Shown here piece by piece: positions 34,405 through 41,515 of a stretch of DNA of 64,000 nucleotides (position 1 is its first letter; every line of letters begins with the position of its first letter). The notes under the pieces are model-generated. The model saw nothing but the letters and a program-made list of their open reading frames with translations. It had not been told where the DNA came from and made no database searches. The translations under genes and the position numbers were made by a program. Location: contig CBDVDM010000007.1 in the NCBI GenBank assembly GCA_965372745.1, forward strand, positions 5,813-69,812, in the 5' to 3' direction. The stretch comes from VRUG01 sp965372745. GTDB taxonomy: Bacteria; Planctomycetota; Phycisphaerae; Sedimentisphaerales; Anaerobacaceae.

Positions 34405-34701
34405 TTATTCTGTTTTCTTAGCTTCAAGTTTTTCAATGCGGGCGGCCAATTCATCAACATCTTTTTTTGATGCTACCTGAATCGTTTGAAGCGTCTGCTG
34501 CACCAGTTTCTCAACTTGCTTTTCGAGGTCTTCCTTGGCCTGTTTTGATTTTTTCAGCATATCATCAGCTATTTCACGACCTTCTTTTTCTGTCAACTTA
34601 CCCTTTTCTACAAGTTCTTTGACATGCTCGTCGATTTTGTCTTTTGTCATCGCAGCCAGTCCCACACCAGCGAGAAACATTTTGTGAATTGAATCCAACA
34701 T
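34405..34701 (-). CDS. Phasin-superfamily coiled-coil protein
   Basis: 98 residues. An N-terminal hydrophobic/amphipathic helix (IHKMFLAGVGLAAMTKDKIDEHVKELV) is followed by a GKLTEKEGREIADDML segment and a C-terminal heptad coiled coil (VDELAARIEKLEAK). This matches small phasin-family regulators such as PhaF/PhaI-like proteins that coat polyhydroxyalkanoate granules. A GAAAGGA ribosome-binding site precedes the ATG. It lies directly upstream of, and probably co-transcribed with, the UbiB-like kinase. No PHA synthase gene is in the window, so a granule role is only suggested. Confidence 0.8.
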   Translation of the reverse strand: MLDSIHKMFLAGVGLAAMTKDKIDEHVKELVEKGKLTEKEGREIADDMLKKSKQAKEDLEKQVEKLVQQTLQTIQVASKKDVDELAARIEKLEAKKTE

Positions 34702-35213
34702 TACAAATTCCTTTCTAATATTTTATTCGATTAACTATATGCAGTTTTCTTAGTCATATAACGTTCAGCCCCAAACATTATTGCTTTAAGTGATAATAAT
34801 TGCTCCCGTATGCAACCATACCACCATAATACCCCGGGTTTGAGAATTTTTAAAGGGTTTTTAGTTGTTGCTGTTTGTTGACGAGCGCAGAAAGTCGTGT
34901 TTTTCGTTTAAAAAACGCATTTTTAGTATTGATAAGGTGGATTTTTGGACAAAAATATAAAAATGGTTGCAATATAACGACAATACATTATATTACCTGT
35001 TTTGGAAAAAGCTCTGTCGTACGGGGTAGAAAAAGTAGTTTTGAGTTTTCAGTGCTTGGTTTTTAGTTAGGGCTGGGAACTCATAGAATTTGGGGCCGGC
35101 AGTATCACGGCGTGGCTGGCTCAAGCCTCCGATGGAGTCATGTTAGGCGTAATCGCCTCCGTGACAGATGCTGTTTACCTGTTTTTAGTTCCTTGTAGCT
35201 GGGTGTAGGATAT
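34702..35213. other. 512-nt gap upstream of tRNA-Gln
   Basis: No protein gene is evident. It contains an AT-rich stretch (34850-35035), an intergenic phrase (35037-35070) that resembles one after rpsR (39956-39990), and a folded segment at 35100-35173 listed separately. Confidence 0.45.
35100..35173 (+). ncRNA. Candidate multibranched structured RNA upstream of tRNA-Gln
   Basis: A 6-bp outer stem TCACGG (35105-35110)/CCGTGA (35159-35164) encloses a 5-bp hairpin AGGCG-TAAT-CGCCT (35145-35158), a 4-bp hairpin CTCC-GAT-GGAG (35127-35137), and a short GCT/AGC pairing (35115-35126). The third hairpin abuts the outer stem directly, allowing stacking. I recognise no riboswitch family. The same stretch is also open in one frame for about 43 codons with no good start, so coding remnants cannot be excluded. 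Confidence 0.3.
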
Positions 35214-35285
35214 TACCCGGTGGTGTAATTGGTAACACAAGGGCTTTTGATGCCCTCATTCCAGGTTCAAGTCCTGGCCGGGTAA
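35214..35285 (+). tRNA. tRNA-Gln (anticodon TTG)
   Basis: A 72-nt cloverleaf. Acceptor arms TACCCGG (35214-35220) and CCGGGTA (35278-35284) pair fully, with A at 35285 as discriminator. The anticodon stem AGGGC/GCCCT (35240-35244, 35252-35256) holds a 7-nt loop with anticodon TTG at 35247-35249. The T arm CCAGG-TTCAAGT-CCTGG is canonical. CCA is not encoded. A TTG anticodon with this acceptor is glutamine. It lies 42 nt before glmU. Confidence 0.95.
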
Positions 35286-35327
35286 GTATTATATTGATGA
35301 TTTACTATTGAATATTGACCATTTGGC

Positions 35328-36290
35328 ATGGCAGAAAGAATAGCGATAATATTAGCTGCTGGTATCAGCAGCAGAATGAAAACCGAGATACCGAAGGTTC
35401 TGCACGAGGTATGCGGTCGGCCTATGCTCGGCTATGTTCTGGATGCATGCAGGGCTGTTGGCGTAAGCAGGATATATGTGATAGTTGGCTATGGTAGCGA
35501 GCATGTTAAGCAGCGATTTACAGATAGTGACATTGAATGGGTTTTGCAGGAAGAGCAGAATGGGACGGCTCATGCGGTTTTGTGCTGTAAGGAGCTACTG
35601 AAAGATTTTGAAGGCGAGACGCTGGTTATTTGCGGCGACATGCCTTTGATAAGAGCGGAGGTCTTGCAGACGCTGATTGATAGGCACGAGAAAAACGGCT
35701 CTGTGATGACGCTGGCGACGGCTGTTCTTGATGACCCGACAGGTTACGGCAGGATTGAGAGAGACAGCGGCGGTAAGCTGTTGGGAATTGTTGAGCATAA
35801 AGATTGCAGCGATGAGCAGTTGAAAATTAAAGAGGTCAATCCGAGCTATTATATATTTGATAATAAGATAATGTTTGAGACGCTTGAAAAAACAGGTAAC
35901 GATAATGCCAAAAGTGAGTACTATATCACTGATTCGATATCGATACTGCTTGGTGAAGGTAAAAAAGTAGAGGCGGTGACGGCAGTGTCGCCGGCAGAAG
36001 CGATGGGAGTAAACAGCAGGGTTGATTTGAGCGAGATAGGAATGATTATGCAGGCGAGAATACAGGAGGAGTTAATGGGCAACGGCGTGACAATAGTTGA
36101 CCCGGCTAATACCTGTATTTGTGCGGATGTTGAGATAGGAAAAGATACGGTTATTGAACCGTTTACATATATATGCCAGAATGTGAAGATTGGAACGGGT
36201 TGTAAGGTTGGTCCGTTTGCGTATATAAAAGAGGGTGCTGTTTTAGAGGACGGTAGTGTGGCTGGGCCGGGGTACGGTACAGCGGTATAG
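35328..36290 (+). CDS. glmU: Short GlmU-like UDP-GlcNAc pyrophosphorylase (uridyltransferase part only)
   Basis: 320 residues, against about 450 for bifunctional GlmU. The N-terminal Rossmann nucleotidyltransferase is complete: IILAAGISSRMKTEIPKVLH (loop with S-S instead of G-T), EEQNGTAHAVL and GDMPLI. After an N-terminal-domain linker helix the left-handed beta-helix starts (ICADVEIGKDTVIEPF, NVKIGTGCKVGPF) but stops after about four coils at a stop codon, so the acetyltransferase active-site region is absent. The next gene begins 34 nt later, leaving no room for the missing part. The order glmU-prs-ctc-pth is as in Bacillus, which supports the identity. Confidence 0.85.
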   Translation: MAERIAIILAAGISSRMKTEIPKVLHEVCGRPMLGYVLDACRAVGVSRIYVIVGYGSEHVKQRFTDSDIEWVLQEEQNGTAHAVLCCKELLKDFEGETLVICGDMPLIRAEVLQTLIDRHEKNGSVMTLATAVLDDPTGYGRIERDSGGKLLGIVEHKDCSDEQLKIKEVNPSYYIFDNKIMFETLEKTGNDNAKSEYYITDSISILLGEGKKVEAVTAVSPAEAMGVNSRVDLSEIGMIMQARIQEELMGNGVTIVDPANTCICADVEIGKDTVIEPFTYICQNVKIGTGCKVGPFAYIKEGAVLEDGSVAGPGYGTAV

Positions 36291-36323
36291 TGACATGCAG
36301 GCAAGTGAAGGCGAGGTGAAAAA

Positions 36324-37277
36324 ATGTTTTTGAATGATAATTTAAAAATCTTTTCAGGAACAGGCAATCCGGAACTTTCGGAAGCTGTCTGTAAGTATCT
36401 GAAAATACCGGTCGGCGGAGCGAAAGTCGAAAAATTTCCTGATGGCGAGAAGGCTGTGAAGCTTGAAGACGATGTCAGAGGCAGGGACTGCTTTGTGATA
36501 CAGTCGACGTGTAATCCTGTTGATGAGAATCTCGTAGAGCTTTTGATTTACCTGGATTGTCTGAAAAGGGCAAGTGCCGAGAGGATAACGGCGGTAATAC
36601 CGTATTTTGGATATGCACGGCAGGACCGTAAAGACGAAGGACGTGTGCCGATTACCGCTAAGCTGGTAGCAAATCTGCTGACTAAGGCAGGTGCCGACAG
36701 GATATTAACGATTGATTTACATGCCCAGCAGCTTCAGGGCTTCTTCGATATACCGGTTGACCATCTAACCGGCGAGCTGGTATTGGGTAAATACTTTAAA
36801 GACAAAAAAATCAGGGACCTTACGATAGTGTCACCTGATGTCGGTAATATGAAGATAGCTGCCAAGTATGCAGACCATCTCGGAGGCGATTTGGCGATAG
36901 TGCATAAGAAAAGAATTACCGGCAGCGAGGTGGAGGCCAATGAGATAATCGGTGAAGTTGAGGGTCGTAATATACTGATGTGTGATGATATTATTGCGAC
37001 GGCTGGTACGGTTTGTAGTGCTGCGAATTTAGTTAAGCAGCGTGGAGCGTTGAATGTATATGTCGGTGCGACGCATGGAGTCTTTGCCGGACCGGCTTTG
37101 GAGCGGTTGGAGCAGGCGACAATTGATGAGGTTATTGTGACAGATACTGTTCCGCTGACTGAAAGGAGCAAAGAGTTGGCAGTTATTAAGGTGTTAAGTG
37201 TTTCGTCGATGCTTGGTGAGGCGATAAAGAGGATTCACAGAAATGAATCGATAAGCAGTTTGTTTAATAATCTGTAA
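36324..37277 (+). CDS. prs: Ribose-phosphate pyrophosphokinase
   Basis: 317 residues, normal length. It makes phosphoribosyl pyrophosphate from ribose 5-phosphate and ATP for nucleotide, histidine and tryptophan synthesis. Visible: GTGNPELSEAVCKYLKIP at the start, the FPDGEKAVKL flag region, PYFGYARQDRKD (ATP loop), the DLHAQQLQGFFDIPVDHL signature, and the PRPP loop MCDDIIATAGTV (D-D-x4-GT/GG-type). It continues the glmU-prs-ctc-pth order. Confidence 0.97.
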   Translation: MFLNDNLKIFSGTGNPELSEAVCKYLKIPVGGAKVEKFPDGEKAVKLEDDVRGRDCFVIQSTCNPVDENLVELLIYLDCLKRASAERITAVIPYFGYARQDRKDEGRVPITAKLVANLLTKAGADRILTIDLHAQQLQGFFDIPVDHLTGELVLGKYFKDKKIRDLTIVSPDVGNMKIAAKYADHLGGDLAIVHKKRITGSEVEANEIIGEVEGRNILMCDDIIATAGTVCSAANLVKQRGALNVYVGATHGVFAGPALERLEQATIDEVIVTDTVPLTERSKELAVIKVLSVSSMLGEAIKRIHRNESISSLFNNL

Positions 37278-37319
37278 GTATAAAGTAGAATTAAAAGAGA
37301 ATTAGAGGTTAAAAGTACT

Positions 37320-37976
37320 ATGGGAAAAACGTTGCTTTTAAAAGCTGAGGTGCGACAGGAGACAGGTTCGAAATCGGCAGAGAGATTACGTAAACAAGGC
37401 AGGATACCTGCGATTGTTTACGGCCATAAGAAGGAGCCGATGGCGATAACGTTGAATGTGCATGATGTTACCGAGGGGCTGCATCACGGGCACCGCGTGG
37501 TTGACGTTCAGATGAGCGGCAGGAAAGAGACAATGATGTTCAAGGATTTGCAGTATGATTATCTCGGCAAAAATATCATACATGCAGACCTGGTACGGGT
37601 GGATGTCACTGAAACGGTTTGTGTTACAGTTCCGATCGAGCTTAAAGGCACAGCGGCAGGAACTCACAACGGAGGGATTATCGAAGAACATACAGACAGA
37701 TTAGAAATTGAGTGCAGGGTAAACGATATTCCGGAGACGATTGTGGTTTCGGTAAAAGAAGTTGATGTCGGAGACAATCTTCATGCAGGCGACATTGAAT
37801 TGCCGTCAGGGATTAAGCTGATAAGTACCCCGGATACATTGCTGGTGACATGTCATTTGGTTGCAGCGGCCAAGACCACCGAACAGATGGAAGAAGAGAT
37901 GCCTATAGCACCGAAGGTAATTGGCGAAGAAGAAGAGAAGGCAGAGGGTCAGCCGAGCGAAGGAGCGTCGGAATAA
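37320..37976 (+). CDS. rplY: 50S ribosomal protein L25 (CTC/TL5 form)
   Basis: 218 residues, the two-domain CTC/TL5 form rather than the short E. coli L25. N-terminal 5S rRNA-binding domain: EVRQETGSKSAERLRKQGRIPAIVYG; then the TL5 beta domain (LEIECRVNDIPETIVV, VGDNLHAGDIELPSGIKL). The C-terminus is acidic (EEEEKAEGQPSEG), as is common in this form. AGAGG precedes the ATG. It is part of glmU-prs-ctc-pth. Confidence 0.95.
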   Translation: MGKTLLLKAEVRQETGSKSAERLRKQGRIPAIVYGHKKEPMAITLNVHDVTEGLHHGHRVVDVQMSGRKETMMFKDLQYDYLGKNIIHADLVRVDVTETVCVTVPIELKGTAAGTHNGGIIEEHTDRLEIECRVNDIPETIVVSVKEVDVGDNLHAGDIELPSGIKLISTPDTLLVTCHLVAAAKTTEQMEEEMPIAPKVIGEEEEKAEGQPSEGASE

Positions 37977-38006
37977 TTTGACTTCGGTGAGTGGTAAGGA
38001 GACTGG

Positions 38007-38570
38007 ATGTCAGAAGTTAGATTGATAGCAGGGCTTGGCAACGTCGGTGATGAATATGTGAATACCCGACATAACATCGGGTTTGAAGTGATAGATTTGC
38101 TTGGCAGAACGCTTGGGATTGAGATTAAAAAGCGTAAGTTTGGCGGGCGTTTTGGTGAGGTGTTCTTTGAAGGTAAAAAGTTAATATTGCTGAAGCCTCA
38201 AAGGTTTATGAATCGCAGCGGGCAGGTAGTGGCGACGGTGCTTGGTTTTTATAAGCTCGAATTACCTGATTTATTGGTGGTAACCGATGACATGGCACTG
38301 GAGCCTGGCACGATTCGTATGAGGCGCAAAGGCTCAGCGGGCGGACATAACGGCCTGGCGGATATTATTGAAAAACTTGGCAGCGAAGAATTTTGCAGAC
38401 TGAGGGTCGGAATCGGCAAGGCTGAGCAGATGAATGACATTGATTATGTGCTTGGCAGAATAAGCGAGCAGCAAAGGCCGTTATTAGACGGCGCTGTTGA
38501 AAAAGCAAAGGAAGCGGTTTTAAGCTGGGTTAATTCGGACGTGGACGAGACGATGAACCGGTTTAATTAA
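38007..38570 (+). CDS. pth: Peptidyl-tRNA hydrolase
   Basis: 187 residues, normal length. It frees peptides from tRNA that dropped off the ribosome. Motifs: GLGNVGDEYVNTRHNIGFEVID (usual GLGNPG; Val replaces Pro; the catalytic His is in TRHN), FMNRSGQ, the catalytic Asp in VVTDDMALEPG, and KGSAGGHNGL with the conserved His and Asn. It lies between rplY and the rpsF operon. Confidence 0.96.
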   Translation: MSEVRLIAGLGNVGDEYVNTRHNIGFEVIDLLGRTLGIEIKKRKFGGRFGEVFFEGKKLILLKPQRFMNRSGQVVATVLGFYKLELPDLLVVTDDMALEPGTIRMRRKGSAGGHNGLADIIEKLGSEEFCRLRVGIGKAEQMNDIDYVLGRISEQQRPLLDGAVEKAKEAVLSWVNSDVDETMNRFN

Positions 38571-38614
38571 AGTTAAAAGTTGAAATGTAGAAGTTATATC
38601 TGGAGGTAATAATT

Positions 38615-39151
38615 TTGGAAACAGTAACCATGAAATTATATGAAGGAATGTTTTTAGTTGATTCGGCTTTGGCGGCGGCGAACTGGGAAGATGTTCTCAA
38701 CGGTATCCGGACGATACTCGATAAGGTCGATGCTGAAGTTATATCAATAAGGAAATGGAATGAATGTCGGCTGGCGTATGAGATTAACCATAAGTCACGA
38801 GGGACATATATCCTCGTGTACTTCAGAGTTCAAGGCCCGAAGGTGGCAACGATAGAACGTGAGGTGAGTCTCTCAGAAAAAATAATGCGTGTGCTGATAT
38901 TGAATGTAGAGCATATGAGTGAAGAGGATTTACAAAAAGCTACACCTGCCGAAGTGATGGAAAAAAGGCTTAGCACAGCGGAAGCTAAGATAACTGCGCC
39001 GGTGGTTGATTCGGCAGAAGAGCCGGTACCACAAGAGGCTAAAAAGATGGAAGTGACAAAAGAAGCAGCCTTACCTGCTTCGAGTGAAGAACAGTCGGAA
39101 CCGGCGAATGATGAACAGCCGGAGAAAGAGGACGAGAAGAAGGAACAATAG
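38615..39151 (+). CDS. rpsF: 30S ribosomal protein S6 with long acidic tail
   Basis: 178 residues from a TTG at 38615, which has a TGGAGG ribosome-binding site 9 nt upstream; an ATG at 38630 (MKLYEGMFLVD) is the alternative. Residues 5-100 are the S6 ferredoxin-like fold (YEGMFLVDSALA, ANWEDVLNGI, RLAYEINHKSRGTYILVYF, SEKIMRVLIL). The last 70 residues are acidic and repetitive, rich in Glu, Ala, Pro and Lys, with no fold I recognise. It opens the rpsF-ssb-rpsR-rplI operon. Confidence 0.94.
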   Translation: METVTMKLYEGMFLVDSALAAANWEDVLNGIRTILDKVDAEVISIRKWNECRLAYEINHKSRGTYILVYFRVQGPKVATIEREVSLSEKIMRVLILNVEHMSEEDLQKATPAEVMEKRLSTAEAKITAPVVDSAEEPVPQEAKKMEVTKEAALPASSEEQSEPANDEQPEKEDEKKEQ

Positions 39152-39205
39152 CTTTTTAGCCGCCATTGGGTTTATACGTAACCAGGGTGACAAGAAGGGA
39201 TTATT

Positions 39206-39625
39206 ATGGCCAGTTTGAATAAAATATTTTTGATGGGTAACCTGACGCGAGACCCTCAGTTGTCATATCTGCCGAGCCAGACGCCGGTGGTGGAGTTTGG
39301 TTTGGCGGTGAATCGCCGGTGGACGGGCAGGGACGGTACGAAGAAAGAGGACACATGTTTTGTTGATTGCCGGGCGTTTGGTCCGACGGCAGAGACTATC
39401 AATAAATATATGAACAAGGGACGGCCAATATTCGTCGAAGGCAGATTAACCTTCGATAGCTGGACGGCACAGGACGGCAGCAAGAGAAGTAAGCACCGTA
39501 TTACGGTTGAGAACTTTCAGTTTCTCGGCGGGCCTGGACAGGGAAACGCAGCGGACAAATCGCAGTCTGGTGAACAATCGCCGTCGGTGCCGCAACCGCC
39601 TGCAGAGGATGATATACCATTTTAA
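39206..39625 (+). CDS. ssb: Single-stranded DNA-binding protein
   Basis: 139 residues with the OB fold: SLNKIFLMGNLTRDPQLSYLPSQTPVVEFGLAVNR, KKEDTCFVDCRAFGPTAETI, and PIFVEGRLTFDSWTAQDGSKR. The glycine/glutamine/proline-rich linker leads to the acidic tip EDDIPF, which recruits SSB partners. It sits in the conserved position between rpsF and rpsR. A TCCCGAT-GT-ATCGGGA palindrome (39630-39645) follows five bases after the stop. Confidence 0.97.
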   Translation: MASLNKIFLMGNLTRDPQLSYLPSQTPVVEFGLAVNRRWTGRDGTKKEDTCFVDCRAFGPTAETINKYMNKGRPIFVEGRLTFDSWTAQDGSKRSKHRITVENFQFLGGPGQGNAADKSQSGEQSPSVPQPPAEDDIPF

Positions 39626-39690
39626 TTAGTCCCGATGTATCGGGAGTCGTTAGTGATTAGTGAATCGTAAAGGATAAAAGGTAGAAAGTT

Positions 39691-39951
39691 ATGGCCAAGA
39701 GAGAATTTAATAACAAAAGAACAAGAAGAACAGTGTTTTCAGGTGCACGGGAAGCGACACAATGCAGGTTCTGCAGGAACAGGATTGACTATGTTGACTA
39801 TAAGGATGTCGGTACGCTGCAAAAGCTTTTGACTAATCGTGGCAAGATATATTCTCGCAAGCGCAGCGGCAACTGTGCCGGCTGTCAGCGAAAGGCCAAA
39901 AAGGCAATCAAGCGTGCAAGATATATGGCGATGCTGCCGTATACAGCTTAG
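39691..39951 (+). CDS. rpsR: 30S ribosomal protein S18, zinc-binding (C+) form
   Basis: 86 residues. The S18 core (IDYVDYKDVGTLQKLLTNRGKIYSRKRSGNCAGCQRKAKKAIKRARYMAMLP) is complete. It has a full zinc ribbon: C-R-F-C near the N-terminus and C-A-G-C later, i.e. the C+ form, which many bacteria have lost. An AGGTAGAAAG ribosome-binding region precedes the ATG. It is in the rpsF-ssb-rpsR-rplI operon. Confidence 0.97.
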   Translation: MAKREFNNKRTRRTVFSGAREATQCRFCRNRIDYVDYKDVGTLQKLLTNRGKIYSRKRSGNCAGCQRKAKKAIKRARYMAMLPYTA

Positions 39952-40027
39952 AGATAGTTTTGAGTTTTGAGTTTTTAGTGTTTGGTTGTGTACGTGAGAT
40001 ATTGGAGTTGAAGATTGGAGTGTTGAT

Positions 40028-40567
40028 ATGAAGGTTTTGTTATTGGAAGATGTAGAGAGACTCGGCTATCTCGGTGACGTTATCGAGGTGAAGACCGGAT
40101 ATGCGAGGAATTATTTATTGCCTCAGGGTATGGCGACTATGCCGGATGATGGGAGCCTGCGTGCGATAGCAGACGAAAAAGCCAAACGAGCGGCGCGGCG
40201 CAAGTTGGCCGACGCGCAGATGGGCAAGGCATGCGAGGCTGTCGAAGGCGCAGAAGCTGTCATCGCTGCAAAGGCAAATGAGCAGGGACATCTGTTCGGT
40301 TCGGTCGATGAGAAGATGATAGCTGCCAACCTGCGGGAGCAGGGATTCGAGGTTCATGACGATATCGTTAAAATGGATAGCCATATAAAAGAGGTCGGCA
40401 CACATAACGTGACATTGAAGTTCAGCGAGGAGCTTACCGCTAAAGTCAGCGTTGTCGTCGTTTCGGAAGATGCCGCCAAAGAAATAACTGATGCTGCGGA
40501 AGAACCAATCGACGAAAAAGCGGCTGATAGTATAGAGACTGGCGAAGTTGAAACTGAAGAACAGTAA
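40028..40567 (+). CDS. rplI: 50S ribosomal protein L9 with acidic tail
   Basis: 179 residues, about 30 longer than E. coli L9 because of an acidic extension. The N-terminal signature GYLGDVIEVKTGYARNYLLPQGMA is complete, a long connecting helix with Arg/Ala-rich KAKRAARRKLADAQMGKA follows, and the C-domain (NEQGHLFGSVDEKMIAANLREQGFEV) is normal. The last 30 residues repeat Glu/Ala/Thr. It is followed by a strong terminator. Confidence 0.96.
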   Translation: MKVLLLEDVERLGYLGDVIEVKTGYARNYLLPQGMATMPDDGSLRAIADEKAKRAARRKLADAQMGKACEAVEGAEAVIAAKANEQGHLFGSVDEKMIAANLREQGFEVHDDIVKMDSHIKEVGTHNVTLKFSEELTAKVSVVVVSEDAAKEITDAAEEPIDEKAADSIETGEVETEEQ

Positions 40568-40610
40568 ACTTTTCGCGATGTTCGAGATAAGTTTTAAGTT
40601 GAGGTGTAAT

Positions 40611-40660
40611 CAGGGCGTTTGGCTTGTGAATATAAGCCGACGCCCTGCTTTATGCGCAAA
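40611..40660 (+). terminator. rplI terminator with the shared 13-nt tail (copy 2)
   Basis: A strong hairpin: CAGGGCGT (40611-40618) pairs with ACGCCCTG (40640-40647), and GGCTT (40621-40625) with AAGCC (40634-40638). It is followed by TGCTTTATGCGCA (40646-40658) and an A-rich run. The same 13-nt tail follows the hairpin at 10811-10840. A classic U-run is absent. Confidence 0.7.
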
Positions 40661-40879
40661 AAACATTAAACACAGGCAAATTGTTGATATTTGTAAAAAG
40701 TTGCCTTGTGGTATGCAAAGAAAAGCCCAATGTTTTGTACCGTGAATTAGCCTAACCAAAACCTTTGAAAAAAGCATAAGTCCTTTAACCGGCAGTGCTT
40801 ATTAAATCACACAAAACTGAACAAGTGTATATAAAACACGTACAATTAATTTGGGAAAGGTTAAATATGCAGAAAAATC

Positions 40880-40908
40880 TGGAAATTTATAGAAATATAT
40901 AGTATAAT
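40880..40908 (+). promoter_or_regulatory. Sigma-70-type promoter for the small RNA candidate
   Basis: TGGAAA (-35, 40880-40885; 4 of 6 consensus) and TATAAT (-10, 40903-40908; perfect) are separated by exactly 17 bases. Transcription would start near 40914-40916, pointing rightward into the hairpin/terminator unit. Confidence 0.6.
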
Positions 40909-40914
40909 ATAGCC

Positions 40915-41003
40915 GATGCTTGTAATAGAGCAGTTTGATCCTAGCCTTACGGCTCAGGATTTGGCCTCTTTTCCCGTGAGCCACCTAATCACGGGATATT
41001 TTT
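40915..41003 (+). ncRNA. Candidate small RNA with intrinsic terminator
   Basis: Approximately 90 nt downstream of a good promoter. First hairpin: ATCCT-AGCC-(TTAC)-GGCT-C-AGGAT (40939-40960) with one bulged C. Second hairpin: CCCGTGA (40973-40979) and TCACGGG (40989-40995), followed by ATATTTTTTT, a textbook rho-independent terminator. There is no ribosome-binding site or open frame in between. The 3' end overlaps by 19 nt, in antisense, the 3' end of the neighbouring 175-residue gene. Confidence 0.55.
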
Positions 41004-41512
41004 TTGCGCATACCTCTTGAAATAATATTGCTTTTGATATATCTGCGCCCCCTTGATTCGACATACGCACTTGAAAACCACCAACCACCGAAGTTTCTGG
41101 GTTCAAGCCAGACAAGATAGTTTTCCTCCCACAATATATAAACTCTTTGCCTCAAGAATTTGCCAGTGGAGTCACGGCGGTTTGGACTTGGTATATCACA
41201 AAATTCGCAACCATTTATACTACCTTCAATAATTTTGCCTATCCAACGAACCCTAACAGCTCTTATTCTGTCAAACTTATCTTTGTTATACTTTCGAGAT
41301 GTTTTGTATGCGCTTTCAAAAAAAGCATGGTCGAATCTCCATTCATAAAATAGTATGTCTTCATTATCATGGGTTTTGTGAATACCTATCATTCCTTTAT
41401 GAGTTGTTTTGTTTAAGTAAAGCTTTACATATTCATCGAATGTTTTTTGCTCAGCATCTTCGTCAGAAAGGCCGTTCAAATTTAGTAGTAATGAAGATAG
41501 GACAGGGTCCAT
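40985..41512 (-). CDS. Unknown protein partnered with a DUF3800 protein
   Basis: 175 residues, no family recognised. The protein has an acidic N-terminal half and a basic, tryptophan- and arginine-rich C-terminal half (RVRWIGKII, RQRVYILWEENYLVWLEPRNFGGWWF, RRYIKSN, RGMRKKISRD), consistent with nucleic-acid binding. Two cysteines occur in CEFC (C-x-x-C). The start ATG (41512) lies 3 nt after the stop of the DUF3800 gene, so they are co-translated. Its stop codon lies in the loop of the small-RNA terminator on the opposite strand. This two-gene block reads AT-richer than neighbouring housekeeping genes, suggesting acquisition by transfer. Confidence 0.6.
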   Translation of the reverse strand: MDPVLSSLLLNLNGLSDEDAEQKTFDEYVKLYLNKTTHKGMIGIHKTHDNEDILFYEWRFDHAFFESAYKTSRKYNKDKFDRIRAVRVRWIGKIIEGSINGCEFCDIPSPNRRDSTGKFLRQRVYILWEENYLVWLEPRNFGGWWFSSAYVESRGRRYIKSNIISRGMRKKISRD

Positions 41513-41515
41513 GTG

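Larger units (their letters stand above)
40568..40984. other. 417-nt gap after rplI: terminator, spacer, small RNA unit
   Basis: Contains the rplI terminator (40611-40648), its 13-nt tail, about 210 nt of AT-rich spacer without a credible gene, and then the promoter and body of the small RNA candidate at 40880-41003. Short open frames in it have no ribosome-binding site or homology that I can see. Confidence 0.45.

Noticed and set aside
40930..40962. Resemblance to the 5' end of 16S rRNA (AGTTTGATCCT ... GGCTCAG)
   Set aside because: The match is split by extra bases, nothing else of rRNA follows, and the piece folds into its own hairpin inside a promoter-terminator unit. Treated as coincidence.
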